Position numbers and translations under genes: made by a program. The notes under the pieces were generated by a model. The model had not been told where the DNA came from. It was given only the letters and a program-made list of their open reading frames with translations, and made no database searches. From Actinomycetes bacterium (GTDB lineage: Bacteria; Actinomycetota; Acidimicrobiia; Spongiisociales; UBA5794): a DNA stretch of 7,050 nt. Shown in pieces: positions 1 through 5,899 of this stretch. Numbering within the stretch: position 1 is the first letter of the stretch; the number at the start of each line of letters is the position of its first letter. The DNA is taken from positions 1-7,050 of the forward strand of contig JAMBLH010000179.1 of NCBI GenBank assembly GCA_023336875.1. The letters are read 5' to 3'.

Positions 1-205
1 CTTCGATCATGCGATTCGCGAGGGTCGGGTTGCAGGCGCCAAGAATGACGTATGCGTCGCGCTCGACACCGATCTTCTCCTTGAACGTCGCTGCGACATC
101 TATCCGGGTGAGGACTCCGAAGCCTTCTTCGGCGAGCGCTGCTGTGACACGCTCTTCAGCATTCTCGATTGTGCCGTTCATGACAGTTCCGAATGTGTAA
201 TCCAT
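1..205 (-). CDS. DUF302-family protein, 5' part only (3' end outside window)
   Basis: Reading the minus strand from the ATG at 205-203 gives 68 uninterrupted codons that run off the window edge, so the C-terminal part is missing. The protein begins MDYTFGTVMNGTIENAEERV. It then shows the pattern typical of the DUF302 (TT1751-like) fold: a helix with a Glu-rich 'ALAEEGFGVLTRIDV' strand entry, 'ATFKEKIGV', and a 'YVILGACNP' strand ending in the family's Cys-Asn-Pro turn at residues 58-60. DUF302 proteins are small soluble domains of unproven function, often found near redox, sulfur or metal genes. No such neighbour is visible here. A GGAGGA Shine-Dalgarno site lies 5 bases before the ATG, which fixes the start. 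Family assignment is by motif recognition; the function is unknown. Confidence 0.85.
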   Translation of the reverse strand, partial: MDYTFGTVMNGTIENAEERVTAALAEEGFGVLTRIDVAATFKEKIGVERDAYVILGACNPTLANRMIE

Positions 206-210
206 CGTGT

Positions 211-216
211 TCCTCC
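211..216 (-). promoter_or_regulatory. Ribosome binding site of the DUF302 gene
   Basis: The minus strand reads GGAGGA, separated by ACACG from the ATG at 205. This near-perfect Shine-Dalgarno site supports the chosen start. Confidence 0.8.
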
Positions 217-228
217 GGTCGATATGGT

Positions 229-250
229 TCGGTGACGAGGGTATCACCGA
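229..250 (-). promoter_or_regulatory. Inverted repeat upstream of the DUF302 gene (possible operator or leader hairpin)
   Basis: TCGGTGA at 229-235 is the exact reverse complement of TCACCGA at 244-250, with an 8-base spacer (CGAGGGTA on the plus strand). It lies about a dozen bases upstream of the Shine-Dalgarno site. It could be an operator half-site pair or a small leader hairpin. Seven base pairs can arise by chance, so the role is unproven. Confidence 0.3.
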
Positions 251-282
251 CCGTCGTCCATGAGACCGTCCATCAGGGTTCC

Positions 283-312
283 GAGGGGGAGCGGCACTGG
301 CAACTCCCCCTC
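283..312 (-). terminator. Perfect 9-bp GC-rich hairpin after the 335-residue membrane protein gene
   Basis: GAGGGGGAG (283-291) pairs perfectly with CTCCCCCTC (304-312) around a 12-base loop. On the minus strand it begins 12 bases after the TAG stop at 327-325, where a terminator for that gene should be. No T-run follows on either strand, so it is not a classical intrinsic terminator. Hairpins without a U-tract have been proposed as terminators in actinobacteria. It could instead protect the 3' end of the transcript or slow read-through into the DUF302 gene. Confidence 0.6.
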
Positions 313-324
313 TGCTGCCCATCG

Positions 325-1332
325 CTATTGCTTTGTAGCGACGCAGTAGCCCCCCATCAGGACCATGAGCACACCACCTATGACCAATGACCAGATGATC
401 GGGACGAAAGCCACCGGTTGGATGGTCGCGTAGTTGGCCAGGTTCGTAGCGAATACGCCGACGAACGCCTCGAATCGCTGCAGGGCGTCTGGCATCGATT
501 CCATCGCAGCTGCGGTTGCAGGGAAGTTCTGTCCAAGGAATGCGTTGAGTTCATCCTGGCTCATCCCGAGCTGTGCGGCGAGATCGGGCAGCATCTCTGT
601 CTCCATCTGCTGACCCATGGCCCCGATGAGAGCCAATGATCCTGTGGCCCCATCGATGAGTTCCTGGGTGTAGATGGGAGTGAGATTCGAGTTGAGCTCG
701 TCCGCGTCCGCAGCCTTCTGCGGCAGGCCTAACGCGAATGTGACTATCACAAGGCCGGCACCAAGTGCCACGGCAAGTATTGCCCACAGTCTCCCTGGCT
801 TGAACATCATGATGCCAACGCCTATTGCGAGAACGCCGGAAACGGCGACAATCCATGGAACGGTTGTCGCCGGCAGATTCTCAGTCGGTATGGCGTCGGC
901 AGAAGCAAACAGTTCCTGCTGGCTGTCCAACGTGTCGACGAGGCCATTGAAGCTTGCAGTGATTTCAGGGAGAGCAGCCATTCCCGCCGCCACCGCGGGG
1001 TACTGCGATTCGACCAGGCCCGTAAACTCCTCCGGCGACATACCAAGCGCCTGCGCCATCCCCGGCGCGACCAGCGTCTGGAACTCAACTCCGACTGCCT
1101 CGAGTCCGGCAATGTCCTCGCGAGCGACAGCCAAGGACTCGTCCGTGATAACTGGACGGAAATCGTCGATCATCTCCTCGAACGCAGGGCCGACCTGGAA
1201 CAGGTTGTTCATCATCGTGATCACGAGGAATGCAATGCCGATGATGATCACAACCCCTGCCGATACCTTGCGTGGGATGCTCACGCTCCCAAAGGCTGTC
1301 GAAGTGGTTGGTGCCGCGCTGACGGTCGTCAT
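325..1332 (-). CDS. Duplicated four-helix membrane protein of unknown function
   Basis: This 335-residue protein is not one I recognise. Four hydrophobic segments are visible at about residues 24-42, 159-177, 182-203 and 307-330, with two largely polar domains between (43-158 and 204-306). The two halves are copies of one unit. From Pro60/Pro219 onward they align without gaps at an offset of 159 residues, including LGMSPEEF...YPAVAAGMAALP (from 96) against LGMSQDEL...FPATAAAMESMP (from 255), and each half is helix-domain-helix. The short positive loop KPGRLW between helices 2 and 3 suggests both polar domains face outward. The ATG at 1332 is preceded by GGAGG with a 6-base gap, and the frame ends at a TAG (327-325). 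No catalytic motif is evident. A sensor, scaffold or cell-surface role is possible but unsupported. The gene lies downstream of the MFS gene across a 460-base gap, so it is probably transcribed separately. Confidence 0.85.
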   Translation of the reverse strand: MTTVSAAPTTSTAFGSVSIPRKVSAGVVIIIGIAFLVITMMNNLFQVGPAFEEMIDDFRPVITDESLAVAREDIAGLEAVGVEFQTLVAPGMAQALGMSPEEFTGLVESQYPAVAAGMAALPEITASFNGLVDTLDSQQELFASADAIPTENLPATTVPWIVAVSGVLAIGVGIMMFKPGRLWAILAVALGAGLVIVTFALGLPQKAADADELNSNLTPIYTQELIDGATGSLALIGAMGQQMETEMLPDLAAQLGMSQDELNAFLGQNFPATAAAMESMPDALQRFEAFVGVFATNLANYATIQPVAFVPIIWSLVIGGVLMVLMGGYCVATKQ

Positions 1333-1338
1333 CGTCGA

Positions 1339-1343
1339 CCTCC
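1339..1343 (-). promoter_or_regulatory. Ribosome binding site of the duplicated membrane protein gene
   Basis: GGAGG on the minus strand is followed by the 6-base spacer TCGACG and then the ATG at 1332. This decides the start of the 335-residue protein. Confidence 0.8.
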
Positions 1344-1375
1344 AAGATCAATGTTCCTGTATGAACCAAATGCCA

Positions 1376-1452
1376 ATGCACATCTGAATCACTAGTTGCT
1401 TACTATTGGACTCAGTGTTAAGTACAGATACGTTCTTAGGAGTCCTATAACG
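1376..1452 (-). promoter_or_regulatory. AT-rich probable promoter region for the 335-residue protein gene
   Basis: This stretch is clearly richer in A/T than the flanking DNA and lies between the end of the possible small ORF and the start of the 335-residue protein gene, so a promoter is expected here. On the minus strand there is a TATAGG hexamer near 1448-1443, with only a poor -35 candidate (TTCAAC) 16 bases upstream, and a TTAACA box near 1421-1416 without a good partner. The imperfect palindrome TAGGAGTCCTA (1437-1447, centre G1442) overlaps the TATAGG and could be an operator. The exact promoter cannot be fixed by eye. Confidence 0.35.
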
Positions 1453-1514
1453 ATGGACGCTGCGTGTTGAAAGCGGTTGCGTGCCGGGGAGGGTGGAGCT
1501 GTGCGAATCGGGTG

Positions 1515-1733
1515 CTATCTGATCCGACTGCCGACAGGTGTTGGGAACCCTATCTGGAGCATGCGCTCCACCACCCGGGTCGCGTGGTCTCCGATCTCGT
1601 GATCGGCAAGAGCCCCCGCACAGATGATGCACTTCAGGACGCCAGCGCCCCGGTTTGTACCGGTGCCATTCCGAAGGTTGTTGTCGAATCTGTCGTCGAG
1701 GTGGGATTGCTCAGCTTGCACGCGTTTCCTCAT
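1515..1733 (-). CDS. Possible small gene: 72-residue protein with a CxxC pair
   Basis: I do not recognise this product. The frame runs from ATG 1733 to TAG 1517-1515. Counting its 71 sense codons after the start by hand gives G/C at 46, 33 and 50 of 71 for positions 1, 2 and 3. That graded pattern (high third, low second) resembles the genuine genes here. The protein has a charged, helix-like N-terminus, a Gly/Asn-rich middle, and the segment LKCIICAGALADHEIGDH with Cys35, Cys38, His45 and His50, which could bind a metal. No convincing Shine-Dalgarno site precedes the ATG. The frame stays open upstream for 16 more codons (reading CAEEERAYE just before Met) to a stop, with no usable start codon, so the gene may have lost its original start. 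It begins 59 bases after the MFS stop and could be the last cistron of that operon. Alternatives are a decayed remnant or chance. Confidence 0.35.
   Translation of the reverse strand: MRKRVQAEQSHLDDRFDNNLRNGTGTNRGAGVLKCIICAGALADHEIGDHATRVVERMLQIGFPTPVGSRIR
1555..1663. other. Cluster of three short tetraloop hairpins
   Basis: Three perfect inverted repeats with 4-base loops lie within 109 bases: TGGAGC-ATGC-GCTCCA (1555-1570), CCGATC-TCGT-GATCGG (1591-1606) and CCGGT-TTGT-ACCGG (1650-1663). The 8-base palindrome ACCCGGGT sits at 1573-1580. They fall inside the possible small ORF. They could be structure in its mRNA, part of an unrecognised RNA, or coincidence in GC-rich DNA. None matches a tRNA, riboswitch or other RNA that I know. 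Confidence 0.25.
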
Positions 1734-1792
1734 TTCGTACGCACGTTCTTCTTCGGCGCAGATCGAAGATGTCTTGATGCATTAGTTGACTG

Positions 1793-3028
1793 CTACGAAG
1801 ATTCGCTGTCCTCTGACGGATCCGCCAGGAGAACCGCGGCCGTTGAGGATCGCGGTGGCAGATTCAGGAATCGCCGTTGTTTTGGCCGTGCCTTGGAGAG
1901 GATGCGCACGAAAGCGTAGATTGCCAGCGGCACGCAATAGACGGCAAGACCCCAGAAGAAGCCGACGGGACCGAGGACACCCATGAGGACCGATATTGAG
2001 AGTGGTCCAATCACCGAACCAATACCGAACACAAAGACAGCTCCGGCAGCGGCCGCAACAAGCTGGTTCTCGGGCATCACATCGTTGACGTGGGATACCG
2101 CGACCGAATACAGCGGAAACACAAGACTTCCGTATGCCGCAGCGACGATGATGACCAGTGGACCGGAAGAATCGATGATCGTCCCTAGCAACGCCACTCC
2201 TGTCGCTACGATCGCAATCCCAAGAATTACTCTTCTGCGCGGAACCCAATCGGAGAGTCGTCCAAGTGGATACTGTGTCACTGCGCCCCCAACCATGAAC
2301 GCGGCCATGAATACGCCAACTCGAGCCGGGTCCATGCCCACCTGTGTTCCATAGACGGCCCCCAGTGCAATAACTGAGCTTCCCGCTGCACCTGCGACTG
2401 CTATTGCAGCTACGCCAAGCGGTGCCCTGTGGGCCAGATCACGCAGAGACAGCTTGACGGGAACGGCCTTGCTGGGCGTAGGAATTCGAATCATCGCGAC
2501 GGGTACGACGGCAAGGGAGATCAGGATGCCGACCAGGATGAACAACGTCGTGTCAAGGGGATCAGCCAGGCCAAGCATGAGCTGCCCGACTCCGAGTCCG
2601 AGCGTCACCACGAGCATGTACACCGACAGCAGACCACCTCGGTTCTCGTTCGACGCCCGATCGTTCAGCCAACTCTCGACGGTGACGTAGAGCCCTGACA
2701 TGCACAGGCCGACGACGAAACGCAACACGCCCCAAGCAACCGGGTCCACGAAAAGTGAGTACGACAGTGCGGTCGCCGCAGCGAGGGCCGCTAAGCCAGC
2801 GAACACTCGGATGTGTCCAACAGTGATCAGCCAGCGAGGAATTACTTGGGATCCGAGGAGGAAGCCGACGTAATACATGGCCATGACGATGCCGATGACC
2901 AGCGTCGGGAATCCTTCGAGGTCCGACCTGACACCAAGAAGCGAACCAAGAAGCCCGTTCCCGACCATCAGGAGCGCCAACCCTGCGAATAGCGGCAGCA
3001 CAGGAACCACAACGTTTCGCTCGTTCAC
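1793..3028 (-). CDS. YcaD-like major facilitator superfamily (MFS) transporter
   Basis: The 411-residue product has about 12 hydrophobic segments spanning residues 8-376, a central cytoplasmic loop near 182-203 and a polar Ser/Pro/Arg-rich tail, the normal MFS length and layout. The subgroup is suggested by VESWLND...ENRGGLLSVYM (117-138), which matches the VES...NRGRLLAAYM region of E. coli YcaD, and by a C-terminal SHVND...LVAAAAG stretch (312-329) followed by GIGSVIGPL. A good motif A (PLGRLSDWVPRRR, 254-266) lies between helices 8 and 9; the N-terminal copy is weak. MFS carriers of this group are predicted inner-membrane secondary transporters or efflux pumps with unknown substrates. Translation starts at a GTG (3028); an AGGA about 10 bases upstream is a weak, rather distant ribosome site. 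The gene follows the RND exporter gene by 52 bases on the same strand, so cotranscription is likely. The substrate cannot be inferred. Confidence 0.88.
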   Translation of the reverse strand: MNERNVVVPVLPLFAGLALLMVGNGLLGSLLGVRSDLEGFPTLVIGIVMAMYYVGFLLGSQVIPRWLITVGHIRVFAGLAALAAATALSYSLFVDPVAWGVLRFVVGLCMSGLYVTVESWLNDRASNENRGGLLSVYMLVVTLGLGVGQLMLGLADPLDTTLFILVGILISLAVVPVAMIRIPTPSKAVPVKLSLRDLAHRAPLGVAAIAVAGAAGSSVIALGAVYGTQVGMDPARVGVFMAAFMVGGAVTQYPLGRLSDWVPRRRVILGIAIVATGVALLGTIIDSSGPLVIIVAAAYGSLVFPLYSVAVSHVNDVMPENQLVAAAAGAVFVFGIGSVIGPLSISVLMGVLGPVGFFWGLAVYCVPLAIYAFVRILSKARPKQRRFLNLPPRSSTAAVLLADPSEDSESS

Positions 3029-3080
3029 CGCATGACCGTCCTCTTCACGAGCTCCGCGCTACAGATCTGTGACTGTGAGC

Positions 3081-5783
3081 TTATGCCTCGATGACCACGT
3101 TGGACTCACCTGGATCGAGTACGGCGTCGCCCCGTTTTCGGTGCCACCTATCCCACACGATGAGCATCGAAGGCAGCACCAGTACCGCCGCGAGGAGGGC
3201 AAGGAGAATCGTGTACGACAGCACGAATCCGAACTGGCGGAACGGAATCGTGGTCGACGTCATCAAGATGCCGAACCCAAGGATCGTCGTGATCGCCGAC
3301 CCGCCGAGCGCACCACCCGTGTGAGTGAGAGTCTCCCTGATAGCAGTGTCCTCGTCGGGTTGCTCGAGGCGCTCCTCGAGATAGCGATGCGTCACGTGGA
3401 TCATGTACGGGATACCAATTCCGATACCAATTGCCGAGATCATCGCTGTTACTGGTCCGAACGGGATATTGAGCATCGCCATGATCCCGAACGTCCACAG
3501 AACCACCATTGCAACCGGCAGCGTCGTGATGAAGCCGAGCATTGGACGGCGCAGTTCGAACCAGAAGTTGATTACGAGCAGCAGGAATGCAGCGCCCAAC
3601 GTCAGGAGGAGCGATGAGAGTTGGGAGTCGCGCAATGAAGTCACAATCAGGTCCGAAATGATGAAACTCGATGTCGCGACCGACTCGAGGCCTGCCTGCT
3701 GTGTTGGGAGGAATACGTCGTTGAGGTCGTCCGCGAGGGCTCCTGCGTTCTCCTCCCCGGCAACCGTATCGAACCTGAAGAGCGTTGAGACATAGCCAGA
3801 GTCTTCTGCGGCCAGAACGGCTGCCATCGCCGTCGGCTGAGCTGCATAGGCAGCGTCATATACCGGTATTAGATCTGCCTCAGGTGGATAGGTGCGATCC
3901 TCGGCGAATCCTGCGTTCAGACTCGCTTCAAGTGTCGCCTCATCGAACAGCGGGCTGTCTGGGTCGATTATGGAGAACATGACGCTGTCGAACGACGTGC
4001 CCGTTGGGAACGGGCCGGCGCCAGGGACCTCTATGGAGCGCACATCAGGAATAGCGGGCGTAGCCAGATAGCTCTCGAGCATCGAGTTCCACGCGGCCCC
4101 GGTGGCGACATCACCACGGACTAGCACAGCCGTTGACTCAGGGAAGTTGAAATTATCGTTGACGGTGACCGCAGTGTCACGCAGGGGCGATGTCGTTGGG
4201 ACGAAGTCCAAGAAGGAGAATTTGGTCGACAAACCCGTCATCCCATAGGCGCCAAGCCCTGTGAGGAGTAGGGCGACAACGATCGTGATGGCTGCGAACC
4301 TCTGCGGTAGGATCGCAGCCTTCCCGATCAGCTGAGGCAACGCGCGGCCCTCGCCCGCGCTGAGACCTCCTGTGTCCAACCTGTCGTGACGCTCAGCCCT
4401 GCGATCCAAGAGCTCTCGCACCGCGGGCACGAAGGTGAGCATCAAAATGAACGAGAACAGGATGCCGACGGCGGCAAGTTCACCGAATTCCCTGAGCGCA
4501 GGCAGGTCGTTGGTGACATTCGTGAGAAATCCGACTGCGGTTGTCAGCGTTGCGAGCACGAGAGCAACGCCGACCGTGCGGATCGCCGTGGAGATCGCCG
4601 CATCGACGGTCTTGCCATCATGGAGTTCCTGGCGGTATCGCGTGATCATGTGGATCGAGTAGTCAACACCGAGGCCGATGAGGAGTATGGGGAGGATCTG
4701 CACCATCTGTGACTGTTCCTCGAACCGGAGATAGCCGTAGCCATTCATCCACTGGATTACCAGGCCTATCGTCAGGAACGTCAACAACGTGTCGGCGACG
4801 GTTCTGCGGAGTCTCCTGCTCCCCACCGTCCACAGGAGGAACGCAGCGACGTAGAAGAGCGTTGCGGTGAGAAGCACCGGTCCCAAACCCGCGTCAGCCC
4901 ACGACTGCGGCAGCACATCAGGAAAGAGAAGTGCAAGCCCGGGAGCGATCGAGATTGCGGCGCCGATCATCATCAATACGACACCAGCGATGAACAATCC
5001 ACGGTCCTTTGCCGAACTCGGCTTTACGAGGAACACGGTTGCCAGAACGAGCAGGATGATGAGGCCTGCGGAAGCGAATAGTCGCAGAATCTCCTGTTCG
5101 AAATCATCCGATGACCCGAATATGAGATCTTGGCTGAAGGGATCGAGTGTCACCGAGTCAGGAGTTGGTGTTGCCAACACAGCGTCAGCGAAGATCACGG
5201 CCCGGCTAGCCGCCTCATCGAAGTCATCGCTCGACACGTACGAGATCGCAGTCAGGCCGTACTGAGCTGTTGCAGTGTCAAGATCAGCGTCCTCCGAAAC
5301 AAGAGCGGTGAGAAACGAACGAAACTCCGGTGGAAGTTCGTCCAGACCACCGAGGTACAGAGCCTTCACCTCGGCGTCTGAGGTGGGAAATGTTGCCCCA
5401 CCCTCGAGAGCGAAGAACACCGGAGCCAGATAGCTGAGCACGGCAGGCACCTCGGAGGAGTCGGCAAGATACTGTCCACCCTCGCTGGCCCGAACGCTCT
5501 CGTCGAGACTGGACTGGGCGACGAGCGCATCAAGAGTGATCACATCGCTTGTCGTCGATGAGGTCAAGACCTGCATCGTTGCAACAGCACCGAACGTCTG
5601 GGAGATGTAGGCCGACGCCTGCAATTCAGGGGCGTCGGGTGCGAACGACTCGTTCTGATCCTCTGCGGGCAGGAACTGGCCTGCGAAGTATCCGAGAATT
5701 AGCGTCAGCACGAGTGTCACGCCAAGTACTGCCCATGGGGCCTTCTGAACGGAGGCGGCGAGGCCCCTTACCAATGATTTCAC
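3081..5783 (-). CDS. RND superfamily exporter, MMPL/HAE3 type, with two extra membrane helices
   Basis: The product is a 900-residue RND/MMPL-type membrane protein that, by family analogy, uses the proton gradient to move lipids or other hydrophobic molecules. Numbered from GTG 5783: helix 1 (17-35), outer domain 1 (about 37-232), a block of seven helices (235-454), a cytoplasmic linker (455-493), helix (495-516), outer domain 2 (517-721), and five helices (722-873). The family motif GLGVDYSIHMITRY with Asp374-Tyr375 marks the canonical helix 4. Its counterpart in the second half reads GIGIPYMIHVTHRY, with Pro792 in place of Asp. By eye there are 14 rather than 12 helices; the extra pair lies at about 263-320. 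The frame can be opened to GTG 5840, but that codon has no Shine-Dalgarno site, whereas GTG 5783 has GGAG 5 bases upstream and gives a normal short cytoplasmic N-terminus. The MFS gene follows closely. The substrate is unknown. Confidence 0.9.
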   Translation of the reverse strand: MKSLVRGLAASVQKAPWAVLGVTLVLTLILGYFAGQFLPAEDQNESFAPDAPELQASAYISQTFGAVATMQVLTSSTTSDVITLDALVAQSSLDESVRASEGGQYLADSSEVPAVLSYLAPVFFALEGGATFPTSDAEVKALYLGGLDELPPEFRSFLTALVSEDADLDTATAQYGLTAISYVSSDDFDEAASRAVIFADAVLATPTPDSVTLDPFSQDLIFGSSDDFEQEILRLFASAGLIILLVLATVFLVKPSSAKDRGLFIAGVVLMMIGAAISIAPGLALLFPDVLPQSWADAGLGPVLLTATLFYVAAFLLWTVGSRRLRRTVADTLLTFLTIGLVIQWMNGYGYLRFEEQSQMVQILPILLIGLGVDYSIHMITRYRQELHDGKTVDAAISTAIRTVGVALVLATLTTAVGFLTNVTNDLPALREFGELAAVGILFSFILMLTFVPAVRELLDRRAERHDRLDTGGLSAGEGRALPQLIGKAAILPQRFAAITIVVALLLTGLGAYGMTGLSTKFSFLDFVPTTSPLRDTAVTVNDNFNFPESTAVLVRGDVATGAAWNSMLESYLATPAIPDVRSIEVPGAGPFPTGTSFDSVMFSIIDPDSPLFDEATLEASLNAGFAEDRTYPPEADLIPVYDAAYAAQPTAMAAVLAAEDSGYVSTLFRFDTVAGEENAGALADDLNDVFLPTQQAGLESVATSSFIISDLIVTSLRDSQLSSLLLTLGAAFLLLVINFWFELRRPMLGFITTLPVAMVVLWTFGIMAMLNIPFGPVTAMISAIGIGIGIPYMIHVTHRYLEERLEQPDEDTAIRETLTHTGGALGGSAITTILGFGILMTSTTIPFRQFGFVLSYTILLALLAAVLVLPSMLIVWDRWHRKRGDAVLDPGESNVVIEA

Positions 5784-5899
5784 GTCTTCTCCGACTGATC
5801 GCAGCGTTGGGTAGGAGCACGAGACTACCGCTGAGTGCACAAGTAAGGAACGATATGGCAGTTCTCTAAAATAGTGCGACCTGTACCCTCGTGCATTGC
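5784..5899. promoter_or_regulatory. Divergent promoter region between the exporter and the M23 gene
   Basis: About 116 bases separate the two divergent starts, so both promoters should lie here. On the plus strand TAAAAT (5867-5872) is a good -10 hexamer (5 of 6 to TATAAT). It would give a transcript start near 5879 and a leader of only about 20 bases for the M23 gene. No clear -35 box is visible 16-18 bases upstream. On the minus strand only weak -10-like sequences (such as TATTTT near 5873-5868) are present. The exporter promoter cannot be placed with confidence. Confidence 0.45.
5789..5792 (-). promoter_or_regulatory. Ribosome binding site that decides the exporter start
   Basis: The minus strand reads GGAG, then AAGAC, then GTG at 5783. 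The more upstream in-frame GTG (5840) is preceded by TTCCTTACTT, which has no Shine-Dalgarno match. The shorter protein is therefore preferred. Confidence 0.65.

Noticed and set aside
674..1387. Open plus-strand frame of 237 codons
   Set aside because: It lies antisense to the 335-residue membrane protein, is Ser/Thr/Ala/Pro-rich without domain features, and has no Shine-Dalgarno site. The minus-strand gene has helices, an internal repeat and a strong ribosome site.
1348..1632. Second minus-strand frame of 94 codons in the intergenic region
   Set aside because: It is Arg/His/Pro-rich, overlaps the more coding-like 72-residue frame, crosses the AT-rich promoter-like tract and has no ribosome site.
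1750..1769. TCTTCG/CGAAGA hairpin as a terminator for the MFS gene
   Set aside because: It has only six pairs with an 8-base loop, moderate GC and no T-run on the minus strand. It is too weak to call a terminator.
1333..1792. tRNA or other known RNA gene in the 460-base intergenic region
   Set aside because: There is no T-loop GGTTCGA-type sequence, anticodon arm or CCA end in the right spacing on either strand, and no riboswitch consensus that I recognise.
1464..1919. Open plus-strand frame of 151 codons
   Set aside because: It has a GTG start without a ribosome site, overlaps the 3' end of the MFS gene in antisense, and encodes no recognisable fold. The minus-strand frame in the same interval has the better codon pattern.
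1782..2249. Minus-strand frame of 155 codons overlapping the MFS gene
   Set aside because: It is an Arg/Cys/Ser-rich out-of-frame shadow of the MFS gene, which has clear transmembrane and family motifs in its own frame.
3069..3617. Open plus-strand frame of 182 codons
   Set aside because: It is an Arg/Glu/His-rich antisense shadow of the exporter's C-terminal membrane helices.
5784..5840. Nineteen-codon N-terminal extension of the exporter from GTG 5840
   Set aside because: There is no Shine-Dalgarno site before 5840, the extra residues (MHSAVVSCSYPTLRSVGED) match nothing typical of the family, and GTG 5783 has GGAG at good spacing.
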